Assembly: GCA_017619495.1 (NCBI GenBank)
Contig: JAFZSF010000026.1
Span: forward strand, 1 to 41,434
DNA from: Clostridia bacterium
GTDB taxonomy: Bacteria; Bacillota; Clostridia; Christensenellales; UBA1242
DNA length: 41,434 nucleotides
Reading direction: 5' to 3'
Every line of letters starts with the position of its first letter. Positions within the stretch are counted from its first letter, which is position 1. The notes beneath the pieces are model-generated. The model did no database searches. It was not told where the DNA came from and saw only the letters and a program-made list of their open reading frames with translations. This document shows, piece by piece, positions 8,804 to 18,840 of the stretch. A program made the position numbers and the translations under genes.

Positions 8804-9130
8804 ATGAAAAGTATCGCCAAGGAACGCATCAACGCTGATTTGTACCGCGCGTTGTCTACCATTTTAATGACCAAAGTTAACCACCCAGCGTTACGCGGTG
8901 CCACGATTTTGCGTACTGAGTTAAGCGCTGACGGCAGCGTCTGTGACATTTTTGTAACTGACCATTTAAATGAATTCCGTCAGGCGACCGGTTTTTTCCG
9001 TACCGAGGCGGCAAAACTGGTCAATCTACGCCGTATGCCGCGCTTGGTGTTTATTCAAGATAAAGGACAAGCTAATGCTGACCGCGTGAATGAATTATTA
9101 GCACAAATTGCAAGAGGTGATCAAAAATGA
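8804..9130 (+). CDS. rbfA: 30S ribosome-binding factor A
   Basis: A 108-residue single KH-like domain protein that assists late 30S maturation around the 16S 5' end. Recognisable parts are the N-terminal RINADLYRALSTIL helix, TELSADGSVCDIFV and the closing GQANADRVNELLAQI, which corresponds to the family motif ending in D-R-V/I-x-x-L-L. ATG 8804, 1 nt after the infB stop, is preferred over the longer GTG-initiated frame that runs inside infB; AAGGAG at 8785-8790 is at the far end of usable spacing. The stop overlaps the start of nrnA (ATGA). Confidence 0.9.
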   Translation: MKSIAKERINADLYRALSTILMTKVNHPALRGATILRTELSADGSVCDIFVTDHLNEFRQATGFFRTEAAKLVNLRRMPRLVFIQDKGQANADRVNELLAQIARGDQK

Positions 9131-10104
9131 CAAAATTACAAGCAGAAGTTGAAAATATTAAAAAGTTAATTAATCAGTCGCAAAATATTGCCGTAGTGGG
9201 GCATCAGAACCCTGATGGCGACTGTATTGGTTGCTGTGTTGCGATGTCCGAATGGTTGGTTAGTAAGGGTAAAACTATTTCAATTTTTGCCGACGGCGAT
9301 ATTCCGGAAAAGTTTTTTTACATGCCTAAGGCGCGAGAGTTCAACCAACATAGCGCCATTGAACATTTTGATTTGTTAATTGTTTTGGATTTGAGTGATG
9401 TAGATCGTTTGGGGGTGTGGAATAGTTTAACTGCTAAGTCTGACAAAATTATTGTCATTGACCACCATATTAAACCAGCTTTCAATCAAGCGGATATTTT
9501 AATTGATTTGCCACAATACGCCAGTTGCGGTGAAATTATTTATGATTTATTTGAATTGTTAAAAGTCAAAATTACTTTTGAAATTGCTACGGCGTTGTAT
9601 ACTTGTATTACTTGTGATACGGGTTGCTTTTTGTTTTCTAATACAACGGCTAATACCCACCGTGTGGCGGAAGCCTTAATGGCGAAACATAAAATTGATA
9701 TTGAAGCCATTAATTTTAAAAATTTCCGCGCTTATGATCGTCGTAATATCCCTGTGGTAACTTATGTCTTAAAAAATATGAAATTTGAATTTGGTGGTCG
9801 TTTATCAATTTCGGTTTTACCATACAAGTTTGTTAAGAAATGGAATTTGAATTATGAATCGCGTCACGGCTTATTTAAGTATGCTACCGATGCCAATGGT
9901 GTCATATGTAGTATTTTTATTACAGAATTATCCAAGGGCGAATTCAATGTTTCTTTGCGTAGTTTAGGCACAATTGATGTCGCTAAGATTGCACAAAAGT
10001 TAAATGGTGGTGGACACCGCAACGCCAGTGGGGCCACTTATCACGGTTCCTTAAAAGATTTGAAACAAATTCTGGTGTCAGAATTTGCGCAGGTGATTGA
10101 CTAA
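9127..10104 (+). CDS. nrnA: DHH-family phosphoesterase, NrnA-like oligoribonuclease/pAp phosphatase
   Basis: A 325-residue two-domain DHH/DHHA1 protein. Metal ligands are visible in HQNPDGD (residues 26-32), LDLSD, and D112-H113-H114. The DHHA1 nucleotide-binding loop GGGHRNASGA is near 294-303. NrnA enzymes degrade 2-5-mer RNAs from the end and hydrolyse 3'-phosphoadenosine 5'-phosphate to AMP. The gene overlaps rbfA by 4 nt and precedes truB, the usual Bacillota order rbfA-nrnA-truB, which supports the assignment. Confidence 0.9.
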   Translation: MTKLQAEVENIKKLINQSQNIAVVGHQNPDGDCIGCCVAMSEWLVSKGKTISIFADGDIPEKFFYMPKAREFNQHSAIEHFDLLIVLDLSDVDRLGVWNSLTAKSDKIIVIDHHIKPAFNQADILIDLPQYASCGEIIYDLFELLKVKITFEIATALYTCITCDTGCFLFSNTTANTHRVAEALMAKHKIDIEAINFKNFRAYDRRNIPVVTYVLKNMKFEFGGRLSISVLPYKFVKKWNLNYESRHGLFKYATDANGVICSIFITELSKGEFNVSLRSLGTIDVAKIAQKLNGGGHRNASGATYHGSLKDLKQILVSEFAQVID

Positions 10105-10105
10105 A

Positions 10106-10816
10106 TTGGACGGCGTAATTAACCTTTGTAAACCGCGTGGCATGTCGTCTTTTCGTGCTTTATCCATTGTAAAGCGTCGTTTACAATTAAAGAAGGTCGG
10201 ACACCTGGGTACATTGGATCCGGCTGCATGTGGGGTATTGGTATTATTGTGTGGACGCGCAACGAAACTGACCAATCAATTACACGCGTCAACCAAAACC
10301 TATCGTACGCTGTTAATTTGGGGTACGGAAACTGATACTTTGGACAGTGAAGGACAAATTGTCGCTACTAGTACGGTGATTCCCAGTTCTACGGCAATCA
10401 AAGCCGTGTTACCCAGTATGGTGGGCGAAATTCAAATTGGAGTGCCCAAGTTTAGCGCAGTGCACATTCAAGGTAAGCGGGCATATGAATTGGCACGGCA
10501 AGGAGTAGATTTTGTGCTACCGACTAAGACGGTAAAAATTAACCGTTTCACGATGTTAGATGCAACCCAGTGTGTGCGTGATTTAGCCGCGCTTGGTGAA
10601 CCTTTCGTGTTACCAGCCCATGCTAGTTATTTTGAAATTGAATGTCAGACCGGTACTTATATTCGCAGTCTTGCCAAGCTACTGGCTACACGGTTGGGAA
10701 CGGTAGCTACGGCGGCGGTAATTATTCGTACGCGGGTGGGCCAATTTGATTGGACGAATACATGTCGTATTGATAAAGTTAGTTTAGATGATTTAAAACC
10801 GATGGAGGATTTTTAA
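10106..10816 (+). CDS. truB: tRNA pseudouridine(55) synthase
   Basis: About 236 residues; makes pseudouridine 55 in the T loop of tRNAs. The catalytic motif is GHLGTLDPAACGVL, with the nucleophile Asp near residue 38. FSAVHIQGKRAYELARQG and CQTGTYIRSLAKLL match the family. The upstream TTG at 10097 is too close to AGGTGA (10091-10096), while the TTG at 10106 is 9 nt from it and begins the usual DGVINLCKP sequence, so I prefer 10106. The protein is shorter than E. coli TruB, lacking most of the C-terminal PUA part. A ribF gene does not follow. Confidence 0.93.
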   Translation: MDGVINLCKPRGMSSFRALSIVKRRLQLKKVGHLGTLDPAACGVLVLLCGRATKLTNQLHASTKTYRTLLIWGTETDTLDSEGQIVATSTVIPSSTAIKAVLPSMVGEIQIGVPKFSAVHIQGKRAYELARQGVDFVLPTKTVKINRFTMLDATQCVRDLAALGEPFVLPAHASYFEIECQTGTYIRSLAKLLATRLGTVATAAVIIRTRVGQFDWTNTCRIDKVSLDDLKPMEDF

Positions 10817-10817
10817 G

Positions 10818-11627
10818 ATGGTACTTTTTGGACCTGCTGGTAATGACGAAAAATTTTATGCGGAAGGCAATCAATCCAGTGTTGATGCGCCACGCTGGTT
10901 AGCGGGACTAGGGTTAACCGCTTATGAAATTAGTTTTGGGCGTGGAATTCGTATGACGGATAAAACTGCGCAAATTATCGGCGCACAAGCCGCGGCACAT
11001 GGGATTCGTATTTCGGTTCATGCCCCATATTATATTAATTTGGCTAACCGTGCTAATTTGGAAAAGAACTACCATTATATCAAACGCAGTTTAGAATTGT
11101 TGGCGTTAATGGGGGGTGACCGCTTGGTGGTTCATACTGGTTGCCAAATGCAAATGACGCGTGCCGAAGCGTTACAGAATTGTCGCGAAAGTTTGCAAAT
11201 TGTTTTACAGCGTCTTAAAAACGATGGCTTTGAACATTATTGGCTGTGTTTAGAAACCATGGGAAAATATTCTCAAATTGGTAACTTGGACGAAATTTGT
11301 GCCTTGTGTGCTTTGGATCCAGAACATTTGATGCCTACCGTGGATTTGGGGCACATGAATTGCTTAGCACAGGGACAACTGGATTTGGAACGCGTTTTTA
11401 TGCAAATTTGTCCGTTCCCGCAAGTTCATTTCCATATTTCATTTGTTGAATACAATATTAAAGGCGAAATTCGTCATGTGACTTTGGCGGATCAAGAATA
11501 TGGATTTGATTTACGGCGCGTTATGGTACTGTTACATACCCGTCCAGGAAACGATGTTGTAATTTCGGAAAGCGATCGTATTATGGCACAAGACAGTTTA
11601 CGACTGCGGGATTTTTATTTGCAATAA
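10818..11627 (+). CDS. TIM-barrel protein of the endonuclease IV / AP endonuclease 2 family
   Basis: A 269-residue protein. Metal-site segments of the xylose-isomerase-like TIM barrel are visible: ISVHAPYYINLA, LVVHTGCQ, CLETMGK, TVDLGHMN and QVHFHIS. Endonuclease IV (Nfo) cuts DNA at abasic sites using three zinc ions. The N-terminus (FGPAGNDEKFYAEG) differs from classical Nfo (IGSH), so a role other than DNA repair is possible. It lies 1 nt after truB with a GGAGGA site and ends the infB operon. Confidence 0.7.
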   Translation: MVLFGPAGNDEKFYAEGNQSSVDAPRWLAGLGLTAYEISFGRGIRMTDKTAQIIGAQAAAHGIRISVHAPYYINLANRANLEKNYHYIKRSLELLALMGGDRLVVHTGCQMQMTRAEALQNCRESLQIVLQRLKNDGFEHYWLCLETMGKYSQIGNLDEICALCALDPEHLMPTVDLGHMNCLAQGQLDLERVFMQICPFPQVHFHISFVEYNIKGEIRHVTLADQEYGFDLRRVMVLLHTRPGNDVVISESDRIMAQDSLRLRDFYLQ

Positions 11628-11648
11628 AAGCGAGAAGTGTAATATACT
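11619..11648 (+). promoter_or_regulatory. Promoter of the giant surface-protein gene
   Basis: TTGCAA (11619-11624), 18-nt spacer, TATACT (11643-11648), 10 nt before ATG 11659. The -35 box lies in the last codons of the upstream gene. The predicted 5' UTR is only a few bases and carries no Shine-Dalgarno site. Confidence 0.5.
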
Positions 11649-11658
11649 AATCTAAGAA

Positions 11659-14600
11659 ATGGGGGAAACAAAAGATAGTCACTTGCATTTAGGTTTCAGC
11701 ATTGCCCGCATTGTAACTGCGGCTTTGGTGGGAATCTTTTTTGTGGCTGCCATGGCCCAAATTGTTTTTTTTCAACAAATTAAAATTTCTTTTCAAAGCG
11801 GAACTGATGCACAACAATTTGACACGATTACCATGAAGAAGGGAACTAAGGTTGATTTACCAATGCCTTTGAAACCTGGGTCCTACTTTTTAGGTTGGTC
11901 GTTATCGCCTACCGATACAAAGATATTGCCAGATTCAACTAGTTTGATGCGGGATACAACTTTGTATGCCGTTTGGGACGGTGCCGAAAAGTATGCGTCG
12001 TTATCAGTGAATGGCATGGCATTTAGAGAAGTAAATATTTTCGATACCCGCATTGACGGCTTAACAGCTGATGAATTAACCTATGGCAAACGGGATGACC
12101 ACAGTGACAGTTGGCGCGTCTTAGATGATTATGCGTTTGATAATCCAAATCTTAAAGATTACGATGGTATCAAGGCCGATCCTAACAATAACTTTTCGCG
12201 CTTTTTAGGTTGGCGCTATTTGAATGCTTATAATACTTACAACGATTTGCTGTTTACGGCTGACGCTGACGGTAAAGGTGGAATTTGGACTTGGGTTAAA
12301 CGCAATGCTGATAACGAAGAAGAATCCCTTGTAATTGATGATGAACATCGATTCTATCCACCGAATTACCGTACGACTTTTAAGGCCTTGTTGGATTACC
12401 GTATTGCCAATATCAAATTTTTTGATCATAACCTGAATAATGAACGCGATTCAATTACAGTGCAATTAGGCGCGAGCGATGTTACTTTAAAAGATTTTAG
12501 TATATTCAGAGATAATCAAGATGCGCATTTTTCGTACTGGAAACTTAACGAGGGTAGTTTCAAAAATTTATACGCTAATGTCGCTGAGAACCCCGAATTA
12601 GCCAACTTGTTAGCGAACCTAAAAACTCGTTATGCGGCGGGTGAATCATTTGATGCACTTGACCCCTTGTTGTATTACTTTGGTAGAAATTTGATGTCGC
12701 CTGATGGTAAGTCTGATTTACAAGTATCTTTGAAATTTGATGCGGTATACTGGGACGATACGAACGAACAAGAATCACAGCACCAATTCACGATGCAGTC
12801 ATTTACCGACCAATCCAGTGGTACAGAGTATCATGATTTTAAAGGTACCAATTTTGAACATTTAAGTCCGGAAACTCCCGTTGGGTATGATGCCGATAAC
12901 GATTTAATTTGGTTGTATGATGGTAATGAAATTTCGAGTTATGCTTTTTATGATCATAAAGGTGTATACCACGAAATTAATACCGATAAAATTAGTGGAG
13001 CACAAGCCATTCCGTTGGGCTTATCTTTCCCACTATTAGGAGAAGAGATTTACTTTAATAATAAATGGGGAATTAATGTCATGGTTAACTATGCGTCATC
13101 AACCATCGGTATTGATGTAATTTTTAACTATGGTAGCGACTTGTATTTATTACCGAATTACAATTTTTTTAATACAGAAGTTAAATTTACGCTTTATAAC
13201 CGTCACATTGGCGACAATTTTGAAATTTTGACTGGTGAAAAGTACATGAAAGAAAATTACATTTTTACTGGTTGGCGTATGGTCGGTGATAAGAGTAATC
13301 GCTTGTATAGTGCTGGTGAGAATTTTACGATTCCTAATTTTAATGCTAGTCAACAATCGCAAATTGAATTTGTAGCTGATTGGCATTTGCAACGCTTGTT
13401 ATTTAATTTTGATTTTAACGGGGGTGGTTGGGCCACGGAAGCGGGACCCGATTTTACTATGATGAAAGGGGCCTATGGTAACCGTGTTCGCGTGGTGGGA
13501 GAAGAACCAGTTAAATTAGGATACGATTTTGTCGGTTGGACCTTGGAAGATGATAACCAAAAATACTTCCAACCGAATGATGATATTTTGATTAATGAAA
13601 AATTCCAAACTTTACATGCACATTGGCAACCAATGCGCTTGCGGATAACACTTAAATTCAAGCGTGATGCGCAAGGTGGTTGGGGTACATTTGGTACACC
13701 GATTTTTGCTTACACCGGGGACGAAATTGTTTTAACCCCAGCCCAATCGAATGATTTTTATACTTTTAACGATTGGCAAATTACAAGTAATATTTTGACT
13801 GCTGATGTTTTAGCGGCTCTAGAAACTTCCATTAGCATCGATGAACAAGGAAAAATTTTGAATGTTATAATTTATGCTGACCAAGATCCGCGTACAGTAC
13901 CTATTAATTATTTTAACAATCAATCCCGTATCCTTGCGCAAAACGGCGATGATATTACCGATAAGATTGATATCAGTCGTTTGGTAACTGCGCTTCCGCA
14001 GGGTACACTTTTCTATGATTACTATCCGTTCTCTTTAATGCGAACAGAGGGTAGTTATGCTGGTTTGGATACTAATGGTCGTCCGTTCTTACAATGGGTA
14101 TACACTAAAGACGGGCGCAATTTTGTAAAAATTGATGCTGATACGATTGTGCCGACAGTGGGCAAAAACCAAAGTCTTACTATTGAAGGGCAATTAGGTT
14201 CGCCCAAAACTGTGTCGGTCGAATTCTATGATTATTGCGGTAATCCGGTTGATAATCCAGTCGATATTGACCGCTCCTTTAACATTACTGAATTTTTTGA
14301 TTTACCGCATGCGGCCGATAACAGTGTCGGCATTGAGGCTGCCAAGTGTGTCAATGTCGAATCTTATATTGATGGTTGGGGTACCTTTGTTGGTTGGTCA
14401 CCAGAACCAGACCAAAAAGCCGGCAACCCTGCATTAATCTTTGATGTCTTCGATTATGCTAACACCCATAATACGGTTCCAAGATTACGGTTTGACACTC
14501 GTAATGATACTGCCAGTGCTCCGTATTTGATTGATATTGATAACCATCAATATGTTTATTTGGATACGCGCAGTAAAAACCAAGGACTGGTTCCAGACGC

Positions 14601-17600
14601 AGATTATGTTTTGCGCTTGTATGCAATTTATTCTAACAATTATGCTATGGTGACATATGCAACCTTACACGATCACGAAAATGACAATACCGCATTAAAA
14701 TTACCAGTTTACAGTAATCGCGATTATGATCATACCAAAATTGGTGGACGCACCGTGGGGGGCGATTCGTCCGATTTTGTGTCCTACGGTAATACGGTGC
14801 TTGATGATGCGAATTTAAGCATGTGGGGTGGTCGTAGTTTTGTGGGTTGGGTTGCTACTTTGCCGGACGGCGTTAGCGATGAGGTCCGTGCTCAGTTTGA
14901 AAACAAAATTTGGTTTCCAGGTGAAATTTTGCCAGCAATTGATTTTGATATTACTTTTAATCCCATTCGTGTTTATCAAGATAATCAAGTCCGCGAATAT
15001 GTAATTTGTCAGTGTGGCGAAGCAGTGGAAGTTCAGGCTGGTACACACCCCGAGTATTGTGAAACATGTGGTAAAAAACTGTTTAATCGTACCTATCATA
15101 TTTTGGCGTTAAGCGATGCTGATAGCCGTATTAAGTATACTGGTAGTATTGATATCGTGGTTTTGCCGCGCGGCGATTACACTGTTGAACAGGGGGGAAT
15201 TACCATTACTAGTGATCGTGAAGTGCATGTTGTCGTTCCATCGGCAGGTGCCATCACTTTGCAACCACGCGCCATTCAATGTAATACTATCAAAGAATTT
15301 TATGTTGGCGATAATTTGAATATTACGGGTAGTCCGGTGATTGGTCCGCAGTTCGCCGCCTACCATGTTAAGAAAGGTTACCGTGTGATTGACAAAAATG
15401 ATAACTCAACTCCAACTGCAATCCTTGATAGTAGTACCAAGTATGATTTTGCAGCCAGTATGTCCGACGGTTTATTAGTTAGCGCTGATGGCACAACTTT
15501 GTTAGGTGTTCCGTGCCATTCCAGTATTACTACGGCTAAATTAAACCAATTAATTAACTACTCTATTACGCATATCGCTAATTATGCCTTATCCGATATT
15601 AACAATTTAACAACCATTAATTTAACTAAAAATGCTAACCTCACTGTTGATGCTAATGCGCTTTACGGAGTTAATGCACAAAATATTATTTTACCGGCAA
15701 CGAATAATGATAGCGATAATATCATAGTCGATCCACAGGTTTTGTCCGGTTCGTTGCGTAATTTGGAAAAGGTGACTTTTGGTGATGATCACACCGTTAC
15801 CACAGGTTATGCTTTCGTGGATAATAATATGGTTTATTATATTGATAATAATGAAAATGCTAAAAAACATTTGATTTATGTCTTGAAAAATGTTGAATGT
15901 GAAAACTTACGCTATGTTGGTAATTGTTTAACCGTACCACAGACTGTTGCTATCATTGAGCCCCAAGCGTTAAGTGGACTTGATTGGAACCGTGTTAAAG
16001 CAGTGAGAGCGGAAAACACCGCGGTTGATTTGCGTGGATTGGCAAAGGTCATTCCGGATACAATACCTCTGTTTACTGATATTAACAATATTGGTTTCCA
16101 ATCGGGTAATAATTGGTACCAAAACACTAGCATTCAATCTTACTATAAAACCTTCAAATTTGTTTTTAACGGTGAAACTGTGATTAAGTCATATGCATAT
16201 GGTCAAACTTTCCGTGTGTTCAGTGCTCAAAAATACAAAGACGAAGACGGTCGCGAAGCCGTGATGTTTGACAAAGCATGGCATCACTTTGTTGCTTGGC
16301 GATGTAACAATCGCCCGTTAAGTGTAGGTACGGTTTATCGTGTTGGTATTGATAGTGAAATTGTTGGTACGGATAAAAACATTACCGAATTTAATGCTAC
16401 ATCATCTGCTTGTTGGGTACCTTATCCTGTCCAGTTGATTACTTACAACAGCTACCAACCAGAAGGCGGTTTTACTTTTAAAGATCTTGACGATAATGTC
16501 TATGCGCTGTCCGACTTAATCGGTAAGAATTTGAACAATATTTATTTACCGGCGTTAAACCAAAAAATTGTTAGAGGTACTGACGAATATCAATTTATTG
16601 GTTGGTCTAAATCTGCGGGTGCGGCTGATAATTTTAATTTATGGAATTCTGTGGGGGTTGATGACCGTATCCTGCCAAACAAAACCGCCAGGACAACCCT
16701 GAACAGCGGTAATAATAATGATAATGTTTATTACTACTATGCCTTGTATGAGAAAGTAACGCCCAACTTGAAATATACTTTGGAAAACGATGGTACTTAC
16801 AGTGTTAATGGTTTAGAAAATTATAACATTGCCAGTTTGAATATTCCGTTTGCGAAATATAATACGGAAATTAAGAACGGTGTCAAAGATAATAACTATG
16901 GTTACATGACGCCAATTACCAAAATCGGTGATGATGCTTTCGGACAATTGGCACAAACATTAAATAGCTTGGAAATTGGCGGCGCCGTCAGTATGATTGG
17001 TGAGGGCGCATTCAGTGGTGTGCGCGTTGCAACTATCACCTTCCAACACAAAGGGGACAACATTGTCTATAACAAAGGTCAAGGTACACCGCGCTTCTTA
17101 ACCATTGGCGAATTTGCTTTCGCAAACTCCACTTTGGAAACCTTGTTATTGCCACTGTCAACTGAAACTATTGCCACCAGCGCTTTTGAATCTTGCAGTG
17201 CGCTGCATACGGTTAATTTTGCTGGTGATTATAAATCGGCAGCCTTGCAATATCTCGGTGATCAGGTCTTCAAAGGTGATAGTTTAATGACTAATAATAA
17301 GATTGTTAGTTTGTTGGAAGAAGATGTAAGAAAATCAAGGTTCAAATTGGTTGGTAGCGGCATTTTCCAAGATACCGCCGTCAAGAGTACTGATACGGCG
17401 CGTGACCGTATTGTTTGGGGCGATACATTGTTACATATTTACTTCAAAGATAACAGTTCCAGCCAGCATGTTATTATCCCAGAAAAAATTATTGCTGGTT
17501 ATGCCTTCGCTAATCTTGGGGCGTATGATGCAAATGGTAATTTAATTACGATCAAAATTGAATTCACTAATGCTAACCTTCAAGTTAAAACCAACGCTTT

Positions 17601-17802
17601 TGCTTCTTTGCCAAATAGTGTTAATGAAATAATTATGAACCGTGCTGGCATAAGTGCTAACAATGTTGATATTCGGGCTTTTGCCGGCATCTCAAACCAG
17701 CACCCCCGTATTACAGTCCGTGTCTTAAGAAGAGACGATTGGAAAAGAATTGAAGATAATGTAGATAAAACTGTGATTACTTTTACCTCTATGTCAAATT
17801 AA
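11659..17802 (+). CDS. Giant cell-surface protein with InlB B-repeats and BspA-type leucine-rich repeats
   Basis: 2047 residues. One hydrophobic segment (about 13-35) follows a short N-terminus, either a signal peptide (possible AMA-Q cleavage) or an anchor. At least seven [FY]xGW-type modules occur, e.g. FLGW at 77-80, FTGW at 536-539, FVGW at about 624, with TLYAVWDG-like ends; these are the Listeria-Bacteroides (InlB B) repeat signature. Leucine-rich LRR_5 segments are seen at about 1290-1475 and 1751-2020 (IGDDAF, IGEGAFSG, IGEFAFANS). A Cys4 zinc-ribbon-like insert uses C1117, C1119, C1134 and C1137. No LPxTG motif or C-terminal membrane span is seen. Probably an extracellular adhesin or scaffold; its function is unknown. 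It overlaps alr by 14 nt tail to tail. Confidence 0.8.
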   Translation: MGETKDSHLHLGFSIARIVTAALVGIFFVAAMAQIVFFQQIKISFQSGTDAQQFDTITMKKGTKVDLPMPLKPGSYFLGWSLSPTDTKILPDSTSLMRDTTLYAVWDGAEKYASLSVNGMAFREVNIFDTRIDGLTADELTYGKRDDHSDSWRVLDDYAFDNPNLKDYDGIKADPNNNFSRFLGWRYLNAYNTYNDLLFTADADGKGGIWTWVKRNADNEEESLVIDDEHRFYPPNYRTTFKALLDYRIANIKFFDHNLNNERDSITVQLGASDVTLKDFSIFRDNQDAHFSYWKLNEGSFKNLYANVAENPELANLLANLKTRYAAGESFDALDPLLYYFGRNLMSPDGKSDLQVSLKFDAVYWDDTNEQESQHQFTMQSFTDQSSGTEYHDFKGTNFEHLSPETPVGYDADNDLIWLYDGNEISSYAFYDHKGVYHEINTDKISGAQAIPLGLSFPLLGEEIYFNNKWGINVMVNYASSTIGIDVIFNYGSDLYLLPNYNFFNTEVKFTLYNRHIGDNFEILTGEKYMKENYIFTGWRMVGDKSNRLYSAGENFTIPNFNASQQSQIEFVADWHLQRLLFNFDFNGGGWATEAGPDFTMMKGAYGNRVRVVGEEPVKLGYDFVGWTLEDDNQKYFQPNDDILINEKFQTLHAHWQPMRLRITLKFKRDAQGGWGTFGTPIFAYTGDEIVLTPAQSNDFYTFNDWQITSNILTADVLAALETSISIDEQGKILNVIIYADQDPRTVPINYFNNQSRILAQNGDDITDKIDISRLVTALPQGTLFYDYYPFSLMRTEGSYAGLDTNGRPFLQWVYTKDGRNFVKIDADTIVPTVGKNQSLTIEGQLGSPKTVSVEFYDYCGNPVDNPVDIDRSFNITEFFDLPHAADNSVGIEAAKCVNVESYIDGWGTFVGWSPEPDQKAGNPALIFDVFDYANTHNTVPRLRFDTRNDTASAPYLIDIDNHQYVYLDTRSKNQGLVPDADYVLRLYAIYSNNYAMVTYATLHDHENDNTALKLPVYSNRDYDHTKIGGRTVGGDSSDFVSYGNTVLDDANLSMWGGRSFVGWVATLPDGVSDEVRAQFENKIWFPGEILPAIDFDITFNPIRVYQDNQVREYVICQCGEAVEVQAGTHPEYCETCGKKLFNRTYHILALSDADSRIKYTGSIDIVVLPRGDYTVEQGGITITSDREVHVVVPSAGAITLQPRAIQCNTIKEFYVGDNLNITGSPVIGPQFAAYHVKKGYRVIDKNDNSTPTAILDSSTKYDFAASMSDGLLVSADGTTLLGVPCHSSITTAKLNQLINYSITHIANYALSDINNLTTINLTKNANLTVDANALYGVNAQNIILPATNNDSDNIIVDPQVLSGSLRNLEKVTFGDDHTVTTGYAFVDNNMVYYIDNNENAKKHLIYVLKNVECENLRYVGNCLTVPQTVAIIEPQALSGLDWNRVKAVRAENTAVDLRGLAKVIPDTIPLFTDINNIGFQSGNNWYQNTSIQSYYKTFKFVFNGETVIKSYAYGQTFRVFSAQKYKDEDGREAVMFDKAWHHFVAWRCNNRPLSVGTVYRVGIDSEIVGTDKNITEFNATSSACWVPYPVQLITYNSYQPEGGFTFKDLDDNVYALSDLIGKNLNNIYLPALNQKIVRGTDEYQFIGWSKSAGAADNFNLWNSVGVDDRILPNKTARTTLNSGNNNDNVYYYYALYEKVTPNLKYTLENDGTYSVNGLENYNIASLNIPFAKYNTEIKNGVKDNNYGYMTPITKIGDDAFGQLAQTLNSLEIGGAVSMIGEGAFSGVRVATITFQHKGDNIVYNKGQGTPRFLTIGEFAFANSTLETLLLPLSTETIATSAFESCSALHTVNFAGDYKSAALQYLGDQVFKGDSLMTNNKIVSLLEEDVRKSRFKLVGSGIFQDTAVKSTDTARDRIVWGDTLLHIYFKDNSSSQHVIIPEKIIAGYAFANLGAYDANGNLITIKIEFTNANLQVKTNAFASLPNSVNEIIMNRAGISANNVDIRAFAGISNQHPRITVRVLRRDDWKRIEDNVDKTVITFTSMSN

Positions 17803-18820
17803 TTGGTTTTTTACCAAAACCTAGCAGTAAGTCACAAGTCACCATCTTGGCTTGCTTGGCAATATTGAATAGATCCTGCCCGTGATTCGGTGCAATCAAA
17901 GTTACGGTTTGCCCCAGTGGTTTAGTGACTTTACTGACATCAATGAAAAAGTAATCCATGCAAATGCGACCAATTATAGGGCAGCGCTGTTTACCCACTA
18001 AAACTTGAATTGTGTTGCCAAACTGCATAGGTACTCCGTTCGCGTAACCACCGCGTACAATCCCGATGACAGTTATATCGGTTGCGGTAAAAGTACCATG
18101 GTAGCCTACCGTACTACCAGCTTTGATTTTTTTTACCGCAATAATTTGTGAAGTTACGGTTAAGGCTGTTTGTGTTTCTGGAATACCACCGTACAGCGCT
18201 TTGCCGACGCGTATCATATCGAAGTGGGCGGCAGGGTAATTGAGTACGCCACTGCAACCCGCGTGTAGCATCGCTTTTGGAAAATATTTTTGTGCGATAC
18301 ACACAAATTTTTGAAACCGTTCTAGCGCACTTTTGACGGCTGTTGAATGGTCAGCTTCGTATGCTAGGTGTGTGTAAATGCCTTCCACGCGTTCGTGGGC
18401 TAATAATTGCAAGGTTGCGCGCCATTCATACACTGAAGATAAGCCAAAGCGGTTCATACCGGTGTTGACGGCTAAATGGATACGCGGGTGAAGTTTTTTT
18501 TGGTGTAACCACTGGGCTTGCCTAATATTTTCCACTGTAATAATTAAATCGTATTGACATGCGGTTGCTATATCGTCACATATGCCTAATATTAAAATAT
18601 CTTTGTGAATTCCTACCTGGCGTAAGGTTACCCCTTCGGCTACCGTTGCTACGGCTAAACAATCTACTATTGGGTCCAATAATTTTCCAATCCGTACCAA
18701 TCCTAAACCATACGCATTGGCTTTTACTACGGCGCATAGTTTGGTTTTGCCGTGTAAATATTTTTTTATCGTCGCAACATTTTTGGCAATCGTATGTAAA
18801 TTAACTTGAACGGTTAACAT
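17789..18820 (-). CDS. alr: Alanine racemase
   Basis: A 343-residue fold-type III PLP enzyme interconverting L- and D-Ala for peptidoglycan. The PLP lysine is K33 in VVKANAYGLG. AGCSGVLNYPAAHFDMIRVGKALYG and GRICMDYFFIDVS are family motifs. The second catalytic Tyr is in GYHGTF, where most homologues have SYG. I chose the ATG at 18820 because it gives the normal MLTVQVNLHTIAKNV start; the longer frame runs back through rsmD. The C-terminus is slightly short. The codons are A/C-rich (ATA, GTA, ACC) as expected for the lagging strand here. It is divergent from rsmD with only 20 nt between the start codons. Confidence 0.94.
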   Translation of the reverse strand: MLTVQVNLHTIAKNVATIKKYLHGKTKLCAVVKANAYGLGLVRIGKLLDPIVDCLAVATVAEGVTLRQVGIHKDILILGICDDIATACQYDLIITVENIRQAQWLHQKKLHPRIHLAVNTGMNRFGLSSVYEWRATLQLLAHERVEGIYTHLAYEADHSTAVKSALERFQKFVCIAQKYFPKAMLHAGCSGVLNYPAAHFDMIRVGKALYGGIPETQTALTVTSQIIAVKKIKAGSTVGYHGTFTATDITVIGIVRGGYANGVPMQFGNTIQVLVGKQRCPIIGRICMDYFFIDVSKVTKPLGQTVTLIAPNHGQDLFNIAKQAKMVTCDLLLGFGKKPINLT

Positions 18821-18833
18821 GATTTGATATATG
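18806..18833 (+). promoter_or_regulatory. rsmD promoter inside the start of alr, predicted leaderless
   Basis: TTGAAC (18806-18811), 16-nt spacer, TATATG (18828-18833), 7 nt before ATG 18841; an alternative is TATGCT (18830-18835) with an 18-nt spacer and a 5-nt gap. The -35 box lies within the first codons of alr on the other strand, so the two divergent promoters must overlap. Confidence 0.5.
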
Positions 18834-18840
18834 CTTAAAT

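Noticed and set aside
17803-17818. Possible bidirectional terminator between the surface protein and alr (TTGGT/ACCAA)
   Set aside because: The stem is five base pairs with a T-only loop and no clean T-run after it; it is part of the alr coding end.
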